Of a DNA stretch of 64,000 bases, positions 46,761 through 58,175 are shown piece by piece. The stretch is from Cyathus striatus (taxonomy: Eukaryota > Basidiomycota > Agaricomycetes > Agaricales > Nidulariaceae): assembly GCA_025738555.1 (NCBI GenBank), contig JAOVFP010000022.1:124001-188000 (forward strand), read 5' to 3'. The notes under the pieces were generated by a model. It did no database searches. It was given only the letters and a program-made list of their open reading frames with translations, and was not told the origin of the DNA. The position numbers were made by a program, and so were the translations under genes. Every line of letters begins with the position of its first letter. Within the stretch, counting starts at the first letter, position 1.

Positions 46761-47089
46761 ATTCATGACTGACACCTTCGACTGGGTTTACAATCGCTCA
46801 CACGGCAAAAGTTGTCGAATCGACTGGGAACAACTATCAGATACAGGGGTGCTCCGGGATTGGAATCCGGGACCGGGGGTAGGGGGAGGGGGGGCAGGTA
46901 GATCAGAGGTCTAGAAAAAAAGTTGGAGGCCATCTCACCCAAGTCCACTTTTGGTCGAGATTGCAGATCCCACACACCCATAAGCAAATCCACCCAGTTT
47001 TCATGAACTTCTAAGCCCTCAGGACATGTGAAGGGTATTGAATTTAATTGAACAGCACTTGCTTATGTAAACCTGGCTAGAGTCATGTA

Positions 47090-48131
47090 TTGTTAAGTCC
47101 CCTTGCTCTCCCCCACCTGGGACATCACGTGACATCCGGCACTGGCAATATACCCGGGCGACCTCTCGTCTCGAGTATCATGTATGTGCTTGGCTTTGCA
47201 GTGGCAAGTAACGGCAAAGTACAAACCTCTATGATAGGAACAATATCATCGACTACAGTAGTAATGAGGCATTCATGTATTAGGGACAAGTAGGTACTAA
47301 ATATACGCTCTGAGGTAATAATAATAACGATACACTAGCTCAGTACATTAAAATAGTTTTATTCGACCTCTCCAATGCCAATCCTATGTCGCCAGGGTTC
47401 TAGTTCCTACCCTCCCATTCATCCTTTTTTCCTTATTCAAACATGCCTCTGCTAGTGCAAAGAGAGATGCCCCTTTATTCTGTACAGTTTGCAGTGCTCA
47501 TTGGTCTTGAAATTGAATTAAATACCATAAGAAGTCTTATCATTTAATTCTTTCATGCGTATACACTTTTCTGGCACTAACACGTCAGAATTTCTGCGCC
47601 GTTTTTCGCCAGTAATAACAGGAGGATCCTGTATAACATTTTTATCCTTTATCTCTGCGCACTGACTTCTTTTTTGGCCCTCGCGTGTTCACAGCAAGCA
47701 TCACAATACTTGAAAGCCAGATTGGCTGGTTGTTTACATGAAAAAGATAAGTTGTATTCTCTCCCATTCCACTCATTCAAATGTGACCTCCTATTCCAAC
47801 ACTCGCTAATGTCGTCTCCTATGCCGCCTCTTCCTGTCATATGTGTATAGTAGTCTTACGTGAGGCGTGGAAGTGTGATGGCTCTGGCCAGTGCACTTTG
47901 GATCTCTTGGTGCTTATACCCTTATCCAAAACAAAAACTCACAGGGCTGGGATCGAACTCACAGCCTTAAGTAACATAGTAACAACAATTACGTATCGCA
48001 TTCCACTACACTACAGTGCCGTGTAAGATGTTGAGTAAAACCCCTTTATGTTTATCTGCGCGAAACGGCGCGGGAATATATGCCTACATATGGAATATCA
48101 CGTGATGTCCCAGGTGGGGGAGACGAACGAC
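47090..48131. mobile_element. Non-autonomous element with 25-bp perfect inverted repeats
   Basis: CTCCCCCACCTGGGACATCA at 47108 and its inverted copy ending at 48122 match over 25 bp without mismatch (both continue CGTGA). AGTCATGTA is present just outside at 47081-47089 and 48132-48140, a possible 9-bp duplication, although the spacing to the inverted repeats differs (18 and 9 bp). The interior has no transposase but carries a tRNA-like A box/B box pair near its right end. Confidence 0.65.
47945..48021 (-). repeat. tRNA-like sequence (SINE head or pseudo-tRNA)
   Basis: On the minus strand TAGTGTAGTGG (48003-48013) fits the A box and AGTTCGATCCC (47949-47959) fits the B box. T-rich sequence follows. 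The T stem and acceptor stem cannot be closed, so I do not call a functional tRNA. Confidence 0.4.
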
Positions 48132-48143
48132 AGTCATGTACTT

Positions 48144-51100
48144 GGGGGTCACCAATCACGCATGTCACACTAGCGTGACAGCCATCACACGCCCTTTTCC
48201 ATTGTCCCAGTCGAATATCTCGGGCTACAAACCTCTAATTACCTTCAAATAACTTGCATCGTATACAGTTGAATAGTATCGTTAATATTACCGAATGTAT
48301 ATTTGTGTATTTGGTTATATCATAATAAAATCACGAGTTAATGCAAACTCTCTGCCAAAATAGGCATCAAATCAGTATTTCTGTCCCCGGCTCTCAGAAT
48401 CATAATATTCCAACTTTCTTCAATACCAAATATTGTACAGTAAAGGTAATAGAACAATGTTGTTGAGCTAGAAAATTGAAAAACAATCTCTGACCATGAT
48501 ATCTGGTATATCATATGTCATTATTTTGGGATAACAATCACAAATTAAAAATTCGGGCTCAACAGTTTTATTCTCCTAATGAATATGATCATATTTCGTC
48601 ACTAACACGAGTTGTGAAATTGAGTTCTCGTTGCGCGGCCGCGGTTTCAAGTTTTGCTCTGCCAAAAAGCGTGGGAAATCAGCCAATGCACTTCAGCTGT
48701 GGCGCACACATGGCTTCCGGGTGTTCATTTATTAATCCTTTATCGACTACACACCTCTAGCTCAAACCACCACCTCAATAAGTGATTCTAAACACACCAA
48801 CTATTGATTCAAAGCCATTTCTTCAATATAATCTTCATTATTGAGCAAGTATTTATGCATATCACTGAATTTATTACTTATTTTAGCAAATTACAGGACA
48901 TAGTAAAAATGGCAAAAACAAAAGCAACATTTGCTCATATAGAAAGGCTTCAAAACTCTAAGAAGATTTATAAACCTGATGAGCCCAGCCAGAATCTGGA
49001 ACTGGAGTCACAAGAACAAGAATTAGTGAATATCAAGAACTTGCTAGCTGTTTCTCAGGGCCAAATTGTTACTCTTGAGTCTAGACTTAAAGAACAAATT
49101 AAAATATGCAATAGGAAGGATAAAACTATTGAAGAACTGAAAATGGCTAAAGACTTTCAAGCAAATAAAGCATCTGAATTGTACAAAAGCCTTAGAAATG
49201 AAAGGCATACAAAACAAAGGCTTATTACCACAAGAGAAAAGTTGAAAGATAATCTTAAAATCTCAGAGCTTGCAGAAAAAAAATTGAAAGCTGATATAAA
49301 AGTGCTGGTAGCTCGGATTTCTGCAACCATGGATTCAATGATGGTGTTAGAAAATGATAAAAAGAAATTAGAACAAGAACTGGCAAAATCTCTTAATGCA
49401 TTTGAACAAAATGTGTTATTACTCAAGAATAAACTCAATGCTGAAAAACAAACACAAGAATTAATATCACAATTAAAGACACAAAATAAAGCTCAAGAAA
49501 TTGCACTTAGGAAGAAATTAACTCATTCACTGTTATATAAAGGGGTGTATACAGAAGATACCCACCATTTAATATGTGTACTTGTTAAAGCAGGCTGTAA
49601 AAGAGGACATATAGGTGACATTATAAAAGAGGTCTTCAAAACTGCAGGTATTGAAGTAGTTGGAGATGTTAGTGAATCCACAGTATCAAGAATAATTGCA
49701 GAAGGATTTCATGCTGCACAAATTCAGCTGGGTTATGAGCTACTACAAACCCAAGGTAAGCACTTTTGATCCTAAATTCATATAATTACAATATAGTTAT
49801 GTATGTGTACAGGCTTTACTATTTCAGCTGATTCAACTGGACATAAGAGTATTAACTATAATTCAAGACATCTTAACTACAAAGTTGAAGATTACAACAG
49901 TGAAAGCTCTGAAAAAACAAATATTGCAACACGGTCTGTTGGAATTAGACCATCATTGAATGGTTCCAGCTCAGAGGCTATTAAGGACTGGGAAATAATT
50001 CTTGATAGTCTTGCACTTGCCTACAATGATAGTCCACTTGGAGAACAAACTGGAGAGCTTCTGGTACTTATTAATCTCTATCGCAAGCTTGTAGGTATGC
50101 ACAGTGATCACTGTGCAAAGAAAAGAGATGCAGAGATATTTAAACAGAAAAAAAGTGATGCAGTTGATAAAACATTGGGAACTAAAGCAATGGAGGACAT
50201 TTCAAATATTGAACTTGAACCTGAATATTTAAAAGCACACAAGAAAATGATAAAATCTGCAGGTGGAATAACAAAATGGAACAGCTTAGATAACAGTGAA
50301 AGAAATGATTTAGAAGCTATAATGATGGAGGAACTTACAAAGTCTCTTGGAAGAGATTTATATGAAAAATTACCAGATCATGAAAAATCTATAATGAAGT
50401 TATTCATCTGGGCAGGATGTGGCTGCCATAAGGATCTGAATACTGTTCATGGTGGTTATACTCATGCTTCATCATACTGGAAAGATAATAATGTTCAACC
50501 CCCTGTATTACTACCAAACTGAGCAAATGATTCAGTCATTCAAGATATACAATTTGATAATCAAAATCTAACAAAACCACAGAAGGATGCAATTTCAACT
50601 ACTGTAGGAGGAGCTATAAAAGCAGCTGCACTTGCTGGAGCTATTTTCAACAATAAAGATGATAAAAAGGTTATCATAAGAAATTCAGTTGGTGGTGGAA
50701 TGAAAATGTGAAGCCTGGAAGTTTTACATTTCCAGACACATCCAATAATCGATTTGGATCATATTGTGAAGCTGCAGCAGTTCTCATTATCCATTTGGAA
50801 AAATTTATTGAGTTCCTTGAGTTTTCACGTGACAATAAAAATAACATGTGTTTCAGTCATATGGAGTATAATTTGCATAAGGCCCTTCAGTGTTCTGCCA
50901 CCAAAACAGAGCTTGCAGCATTAGCAATCTATGGACAAGCAGTCAGCCAGCCATATGTTCAAGCTGTACGAGCTGCTGCAGCTAATAAGGAGAATATGCT
51001 TAATCTTGGTCCACTTCATAAAGATGTCTCTCATTTCATTAATAGACTCATTGAGGATCCTGAGTTTGTTATTGGTGATAATGCAACATATGAAACAGGA

Positions 51101-52117
51101 GCATTTGATAAAAAACCATGGAAATCTCCTGATGCTATAAATGCTATCTTAAAAATAAAATCAGAGTTACCTCATCTACGTCCATATTTAGTTGAATTTC
51201 TGAAAGGTGCATTAAAAACATGGAACCGATTTATATCAGAATTTGCACCAGGAGGGCTAATTGATGAAGCAAGTGAAGAAGAGAGAGATCTGGCATGGCT
51301 ATCACCCACAAATGATGTGAATGAGGGGGCACTGGGTGCATTTAGAGTTCTTATGCCCTGGTAACCACGATTAACTCTGCTTCAATACAATGCACAAGCC
51401 ATGTACCATCACAATGATACACATGCATTTATGAAGAAATACTTTAAGGAGAAAGACTACAAACATATAAGAAAGAAAGCTCAAAAAACATCTGGAGAGG
51501 AGAGAAAATTGGAACAAGCTATTATACAGTATTCTGAAAAAGAAAAAGAAGAAAATATAAGAAAGAAGATAGAAAAAGATATAAATAATGCTAAGGAGGC
51601 TGAAAGAGTTGCCTCTCTTAAACCTATTTTGGATAAAAATAAAATAATGAAGATGAAGAAAGATGATCTAAAGGATCAAGTGAGAAAGTACAGGAGTTTG
51701 AAGGGTAAACATGCACTTGCAGTAAAATCAAGTGCAAATTTGCCTGAACTGAGAGTTGCCCTTCAAGCAGATATTGACCTTTATACATCAGGAGATTGGA
51801 AAATCACTATAAACAACACAAATAGTGACCAAGACTCTGGGGAAGAGTTTGATAAGTTGTTTGATGAGGATAATAATAGTGAATGGGATGATGAGCAATG
51901 AGCAGCATATTTCCTAATTAATTTATATGTTGTACCTATAATACATATTTGTATGCATTCTTTAGATGTAATATAGTATTATAGCACAAAAAAAATGATG
52001 AAAAACAATCAAGATTTGGGTTTGCTGTGTCAATTTCTACTTGGGACAAGATTTAGGACGCTTTGTGTCACACTGTGTGACGTCACGCTCCGCGCCATAT
52101 AGGGATTGGTGACCCCC
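48144..52117 (+). mobile_element. Unclassified DNA transposon, about 4 kb, with decayed transposase-like gene
   Basis: The 14-bp word GGGGGTCACCAATC at 48144-48157 is exactly inverted at 52104-52117, and GCGTGAC motifs follow inside both ends. Between them lies one gene on the plus strand and little else, the architecture of an autonomous DNA transposon. TCATGTACT occurs outside both ends but at unequal distance (3 and 7 bp), so the target duplication is uncertain. The superfamily is not recognised. Confidence 0.6.
48909..51901 (+). pseudogene. Transposase-like gene of the unclassified transposon, three lesions
   Basis: Exon 1 is 48909-49755, then an intron 49756-49812 (GTAAGC..TACAG) and exon 2 from 49813. 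The protein starts with a long Lys/Glu-rich coiled coil (about residues 30-190), then HLICVLVKAGCKRGHIGDII, a conserved ISADSTGHKSINYNSRH block with an early Asp, TRSVGIRPSLNGSSSEAIKDW, AGCGCHKDLN (zinc-ligand-like), FPDTSNNRFGSYCEAAAVLI, NLGPLHKDVSHF and a second Lys/Glu-rich tail. I have seen proteins of this type in Agaricomycetes without an assigned function; an acidic catalytic triad is plausible but not proven. Lesions: TGA at 50520 (fits CGA to TGA), a frame change at about 50690 and TAA at 51362. CG is rare throughout. Confidence 0.6.
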
Positions 52118-52131
52118 ACATGAATCATGTA

Positions 52132-52693
52132 CTGTATCATTTCGACCGAATGTTCAGTCACGCGTCACGGAACCTCTCTGAACTGAACAAATTTCGCATT
52201 TGTCACGCGTCACAGTTGGGTTTGAACAAAGGTTCAGCGAAACAAAAATAGGTCTAAATTTCAAAAATTTCTCGTGCATTTCGAGTTAGTGTACATGTAA
52301 ATTAGATAGGGTGGATGAGTACTCTAATGCCCCAAGCATTCGAAGAATACAAAGTATTTCTACATTTTCTGTAAGAGTATCTCCTACTACCTCAATAGTA
52401 GTGCTCTTGCTCACCTAAAATGTTGAAAATACGAAATATAGGGGGATAATTGACGCTACAGTTAGCTACAGCATTTTTAAGTGAAAGGTGTCATTGCAAT
52501 CTGCTATCATTGTTGTCTTGTTTGAGAAACTTTCAGATTGCGGTCCATTTTTTTCACATTTCAAATTTTCAGTCATACCCACTTTGAACAAATTTCATTG
52601 ATGTCACGCACAAAACATCAGTCTGAACTGAACAATGAACCAAAGTTTATTGTCACGCCAAAAAATCTTGAACATTCGGTCGAAATGATACAG
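52132..52693. mobile_element. mariner/pogo-type MITE with perfect 25-bp TIR
   Basis: CTGTATCATTTCGACCGAAT at 52132 is part of a 25-bp end that is exactly inverted at 52669-52693. TA flanks at 52130-52131 and 52694-52695. Internally GTCACGC and GAACTGAAC(A)AA words are repeated near both ends. It lies only 14 bp from the end of the neighbouring transposon. No coding region. The perfect TIR implies recent activity. Confidence 0.85.
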
Positions 52694-52714
52694 TATTGTT
52701 GTATACCAGTGACC

Positions 52715-52965
52715 ACTTCACCCAGTCTCACCACCACAGTGTGTCAGTACACACCATTCACTTCTGCATATTATTCTCGCTGTTTTCTACTATTTAAGGA
52801 TCTTTTCTTCATCTTTGTTACCCATTTTTAATATGTGCAATGAAGGTATCTTTATATTACTATTACATTGTATTCTAGGATTCTTACTACGTGGCATACG
52901 TGCAAGGAAGACACTTTAATCCTGTCGCTCTAAGTGTAGATTCAGTGAGGCTGCCGCTTACATAT
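52715..52965 (+). repeat. Dispersed repeat, copy 2 (partner at 11620-11875)
   Basis: Same order of conserved words as the copy at 11.6 kb. See that entry. Confidence 0.5.
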
Positions 52966-53029
52966 CAGTGATATTGCTCGAATGTCAGGTGCATACCATT
53001 CTGCTAAAATGTAACATTATATTATTATT

Positions 53030-53262
53030 CTAAACCATTAGTAATAGCGGGAGAGGTAGTTGACTAGAAGGGGGTTGAAGACAGTTGAAGGTTGAATACG
53101 ATGAGATAATCCGGGTACTTCCATACCTTCCGGATTTGGAAATAGTTATGTAATGGGAGGGGGGGGAGGTCAGCTTCGAGGTCATTTTCAAAAAGTTCGA
53201 CCCTAGTTCTTTTTTCGAATCCCGGAGCACGCTCGTAACCACTAGGCCAACAGGCCCAACAC
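53030..53262 (-). repeat. SINE-like element with tRNA-type promoter
   Basis: On the minus strand TGGCCTAGTGG (53245-53255) is a good A box, followed at about 40 bp by GGGTCGAACTT (53196-53206), a usable B box, then a body with a C-rich run. The tRNA fold is not closed. An open frame of 128 codons on this strand is produced by the repeat and is not a gene. Confidence 0.45.
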
Positions 53263-53535
53263 TGAGTAGTTTCCATCAAGTTTCCATCGTAATAGAGGCA
53301 GTGTGCCGAAGTATGCTTCTTATGAAATGGAGAAACATGGAGATGATCGGCTACACGGAGTACTTGCGCACGGAGCCAACACGGATCATCGCACCATAAA
53401 TAATAGCATGCTTTAGGCCGATACATAATAATAGAGAGACCACAAAACAAGATGAAGATATATGTACAACTACTAGGAAGATGCTTATTCAGCTGTGCAA
53501 CCTGAAGTACCTAGAGCCCGGAGCAAATGGAATAG

Positions 53536-55126
53536 CTAGTTGGTATTTGATTCATCACCCGCTAATTCATGTGAAAGAAGACTAGCTTGCTTCTGAACAT
53601 CACCAATACTCCTCTCCAGATCACTACCATCCGAATGGTCTTCAACCTCTATAATCTTGCGTATCTGCATAGGAATATTGGAAGCGGCTGTATTATGAAT
53701 CGTTCCGCGCATTGTGGTTCCTCCAGTGCGACTATCTATCGTAGTGGTTAGCCCATATAGTGTTGTCTCGTGCGTTTCCTGGGTGCTCAGTCCGAGTCCG
53801 ACTCGAACAATGATAAGGGTAGGAACGATTCCCTTGTGTGGATCGTTAGTACAATGAATCGGGAAGGGCCCTAGATAATAATTACCATTATCTGTGCAAG
53901 GGCGTCGTATACAATAAACTTTCCGGTAGATGGAATAGTCAGTCGAAGCTTATATCATTAAATAATGAATTATACCTGAGCATTTGTCTTCAGTAAGTAT
54001 AAGATCAGAAGCGTGAGGAGTGATACAGAGTATATAGCGCCTGATTCCAAACTTTTGCCGCGTCACGTAAGTCAGACACTACAGCATTCAAAATTTAGTG
54101 GGACCTCACACTATAGCCAGAGCACCAACGTATTTTCGGCCGTGCTTCTTCCCAAGGAGATTAACGGTCCTACGAGATATCCACCAAATTCGAACGGCTT
54201 AAAGAATTGTATAAGAATGAAGTCATAGTGTTTACAATAGAACTTACCAATTAGTGAAGTGACAATAACGTTCGTGGCAAGCGACATAGAAAACAATCCA
54301 GTAGCCCACTTCATGATATCAGAGCTAAATACGTCTTCACCCGGTTTAACAAGGCTGAAGTTAACAACGACGACGTATCCGCATACTTTCAACCAGTTAG
54401 TCAAATTAAGGGAAGTTTTTAACTGTAACGGTTTACCTGTGGTGGCCAGCAACATCAGTATGGGCCCGGTGATGATTTTCCAACTGTAGCCCCAGACGAA
54501 GTAACAGCGGTAAACCTTTGAAAGTATTATGTATTAAACGCTTCAACACTATTCACGATACTAACCACCAAGCTGTCAGCAACGACACTGCAAGAACCAT
54601 CAATACCGATTCCAGGAAAGCTGGGATAATACGCACTTGTTTGTAACATACAGCGCTTGCTTGAAGACATCGGACCACAAATAGAGCTGGTTGAAATAAT
54701 TTCCCGCTCCTCCTATGTTATCTAAGCTAACGAAGCCACTAATTGCTCGGCCGAGGTCGAGACATACTCGAACCGTGCAGAGGACGAACATGATAATGGC
54801 AGTTCCTAGCATTGGCATATTGACTATACCCTTCGTTCTACCTTTCCGCGTTTGATAGATAAGGATGTGGAAGCAGATTGCAAAGAGAACGGAATATACA
54901 CCTAATGCCCATTGGCCTGTGTTAAATTTAGTCATGTAAGTTTACACGCGGTACGCACCGTACAAAAGAGCTTCCATCTTTTGTAATCATTAGCTGAAGT
55001 TTGAAGGTATCGTAAAAAATGAAATACTGTACCCATAATGCAACTACATAAGCCTTTTTCAGTTAGTTCGGGGTGTTAAAGCATGACTAAAGTAATATGT
55101 ACCTTCGCTAGTGAGATATCCTTCAT
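53536..55126 (-). CDS. Seven-helix-type membrane protein, 10 exons, apparently intact (about 346 aa)
   Basis: Exons on the minus strand: 55103-55126 (start, tentative), 54959-54977, 54637-54901, 54566-54587, 54437-54515, 54248-54385, 54110-54197, 53976-54051, 53886-53918 and 53536-53832. All introns are 49-58 nt with GT..AG except the first (125 nt). The sum is 1041 nt with no stop. The order of segments is that of a large Agaricomycete integral membrane family: EALLYGVYSVLFAICFHILI, VVADSLVVYRCYFVWGYSW, a helix with CGYVVVVNF, LATNVIVTSLIAVRIWW, a basic loop, LESGAIYSVSLLTLLILYLL, IVPTLIIVRVGLGLS, then a cytoplasmic Ser/Asp/Glu-rich tail. Function of the family is not established. Only the first 8 codons are doubtful. 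Confidence 0.8.
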
Positions 55127-55129
55127 AAT

Positions 55130-55795
55130 GCTCTTCCGTGAGGTACTAACCAACGTTGCATGGCTCGGGAGCCCTTTAAGACTTCACGAAAGTTCTCTAA
55201 TTAAGTGATATCAACGAAGTGCTGATCTTTCAGTACAGAAATGGACGGGATACGAACAGCAACTCCAACGACGACCACCCAGCTAATATAAAGTTTGATG
55301 ATGGGAACACGTTGTTCTATTGTTAGAAAACAGTGCTAGCGATGTGTGAGTATAGTAGGGTTCATTCACTCCGGAATGCATATATACGTACTCTGTGGAG
55401 CAATGGAGCTCGCCACAAAGATGATGGATTGATATCTCCAAATGCACTAAGAAGGGTGACAGGCTCGCACGTCTAAATATTGCATGAGTACAATCTCTCA
55501 GATATTCGTAGAGTCGCACTCGTACAAATTGACAAGGTTATGTTCAAACTTCAAGTGCTGTACTTGTAACCGCTATATGCCCATCATGCTGACATGTCGT
55601 GGATTGGTTTCGAGTTTGTTGCGTGGCAGTGGAGCATGCAATACAAGGTGATATTATTCGGTTTACAGTAACCCCTTCGGTTAACACTAAAGTGACATGT
55701 TTTCAGATACCGGCGGAAGGCTCTGGAAATACTCCGCGCAGCCACGCTTGTTCAAGTTCGTCGCCGTTTTCACCTTGGGTTTTTGATATATGCAC
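55130..55795. other. Intergenic between divergent genes
   Basis: Shared upstream region of the 7-TM gene (minus) and the ketol-acid reductoisomerase copy (plus). Exons for the mitochondrial presequence of the latter probably lie at 55710-55770 but I could not fix them. Confidence 0.4.
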
Positions 55796-55814
55796 CTAAT
55801 TCTGAAATTCCAGG

Positions 55815-57051
55815 TCACGTGGAATTAAGACAATGGATTTTGCAGGGACCCAAGAAACGGTCTATGAGAGGCAAGACTGGCCACTTGCGAAGTTGCAAAG
55901 TTACTTTAGCAGAGATACATTAGCTGTCATTGGGTACGGTTCACAGGGACATGGACAAGCTCGTGACCATGGATTGAATGTCATCGTTGGCGCAAGGCAG
56001 AACGGCAACGGATGGCGACATGCAATAGAAGATGGATAGGTGGCTATTTTTGAAGTTCTGTATTAAAGTCAGGTGTTTTAACAAGATCTTATAGATCCCT
56101 GAAGAGACCTTATTTCCAGTAGTTGATGCCGTGGAGCGCGGTACAATTATCATGAATCTTCTTGCAGATGCAGCCCAATCTCAAACGTGGGCTAATATAT
56201 CCCCACTACTCACGAAAGGAAAGACACTTTATTTTTCCCATGGATTTTCCATCGTTTTCAGCGCCTACACAAAGGTTATTTCTCCTCCCGATTTAGATGT
56301 TGTATTAGTCGCTCCAAAGGGCGCGGGAAGAACTGTTCGTTCACTATTCAAAGAAGGAAAAGGGATTAACTCCAGTATTGCGGTATGGAATAATTTCTCT
56401 GGACATGCGAAGGAGAAAGCTTGCGGATTAGGATTTGCCATCGGATCCGGATATCTTTATGAAACCACATTTGAAAAGGAAGTTTATTCAGATCTCTTCG
56501 GTGAACATGCTATTGTAAATCTATTTCACATGCAGTTCTAGCATTATGATAATAACTGATCGTGTTTCAGCTTATGGGAGCAATGATGGGTATTTTTCGA
56601 GCACAATACAATGTCCTTTGTGCAAATGGACATTCACCATCCGAAGCATTCAACGAGACAGTGGAAGAAGCAACGCAATCTTTACATCCGTTGGTAGGGC
56701 GACACGGGTAAGTGCATTGTGTAAGATCAACATCCTGAGATACAACCTCACAAGAAAAATAGAATGGAATATATGGCAAACGCTTGTTCACTCACAGCAA
56801 GGAGGGACGCTTTGGACTGGGCTCCCGTGTTTGAAAATGCCGTGAAACCCGTATTCGAGGAGTTATATACCAAGGTAAAAATCGGAACTGAGGCCAAGAT
56901 ATCTCTGGAGTTTAATAGTAAATCAACCCACCGCGATAAACTACAGAAAGAATTTCGGGAAGTTGAAGAGCAAGAAATTCGGCGTGCCGGTGAGAACATG
57001 TTCGTCAGTAATAATACATTTAATATAGAACAAACGACACAGGAAAGGTAG
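55815..57051 (+). pseudogene. Ketol-acid reductoisomerase copy, decayed or degenerate
   Basis: Exons from about 55815 to 56039, then 56095-56514, 56571-56707 and 56763-57051 (introns of 55-56 nt). The product resembles mitochondrial acetohydroxyacid isomeroreductase, second step of valine/isoleucine synthesis: [20 protein letters not shown], the NADPH loop [69 protein letters not shown] and GHSPSEAFNETVEE. Odd points: three residues missing after GHGQ, the conserved Trp before intron one is TAG (56037-56039), RKxGxSW is RQNGNGW, and CSTTARRG is CSLTARRD. An essential gene would not look like this, so it is a dying duplicate; the working copy should be elsewhere. The N-terminal exon is uncertain. 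Confidence 0.8.
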
Positions 57052-57239
57052 TCAGATCGTTACGCCCTGGGAATTTGAGGTCGGGACTGGATTGATTACT
57101 ACAGTATCTACTCATGATCTATTCCACACTGCCGCTGTGCTAGATCTTCTTTTCATTTCGTCGAGAACATATTATGGAAAATAAGACGAGTATGGTTGCT
57201 GCTAAAATAGTGATCTGTCATTTATCAATCAGTAGTCAT

Positions 57240-58175
57240 GTACCAATAGTACGGGATTGGGACGAACAGATTCAAAAGCGACACCTTTCCACCATATCAA
57301 ATCCGGACTAAGTATTGCGCCAGCGATTGGAAGGCCAACTAATGCAGAAATGGCAGGAGGCAACAGTGACATACCGCATCGCTTCCTATTTGAGTGAAGT
57401 TATGCTTGTCAGGCTCTCGTTGTAGTATTGAAACGATGATAAGCGCCGTAAATGTGTGGGTTTTCTGTAACTAATGGAATTTATGAGAGGAAGATACAGA
57501 CCATTAGCTGTATCTGCATTAACCAAAATATCCGAATGCAATAGATAAAGCCACTTACTTGCTCCGAAAAAGAAGCCATAGCTGAGGATATTTTAAGCAG
57601 GTGGTATAAATCAACGTGAACATAACATACCAAATAGCAAAAGAAAACAGTCCAGCCGTCGTTGATGCCCCTAACATAGCAAAAGATAAACCACCTGAAA
57701 TAAATGTTATGGACTTCACTGAATAGCGGTGATATCGAGTCACATACCAGTAATTACGAGGCAAGGAGCATAGATCACCAGGACACTGTACATATCTCCG
57801 TAGTAACAAGAAACAATTCGGCCGAATATGAAGAGAAATTGAGAACAGATAGTGCATAGAAGGAAACAATCTTGTCGATGTCGTGCCGGACAGCGAACAC
57901 TTGCAAGTAATACGAAGGAACGAAGGTTCCCAGCATCATAACAAATGCCTGAGCCAAAGAGAGGATGAAGGGCCAGTCACCCCTGGCAGCTAATATAACT
58001 GTTTTCCACGTTGTACGCACATCTGTACTTGTTTTACCTCCACTTGTAAGGTCTGGCATAGACATAGTAAATATTCCAACAATGAGACATACGAGCGTGA
58101 TCAGCGAAATGACTCTAATCCTCCAGGCAAATCCAATGTGTCTGTAGATAAGGTAGTTGAGTGAAACTTGCCAAG
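57240..58175 (-). pseudogene. MFS transporter (monocarboxylate-porter-like), truncated and frameshifted
   Basis: Minus strand, C-terminal two thirds only: IGFAWRIRVISLITLVCLIV, a loop with DLTSGGKTSTDV, WPFILSLAQAFVMMLGTFVP, YYLQVFAVRHDIDK, then after a one-base shift near 57845 IFGRIVSCYYGDMYSVLVI, SFAMLGASTTAGLFSFAI and AISALVGLPIAGAILSP. The order matches fungal MFS proteins of the MCT-like group (plasma-membrane proton symporters for organic acids or similar). Several introns are still recognisable. The N-terminal half is missing, replaced by repeats from about 58.3 kb. Confidence 0.7.

Noticed and set aside
47945..48021. Functional tRNA gene on the minus strand
   Set aside because: A and B boxes are present but the T stem has mismatches and no acceptor stem forms; it sits inside a transposable element.
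53064..53450. 128-codon minus-strand ORF
   Set aside because: Explained by the SINE-like repeat.
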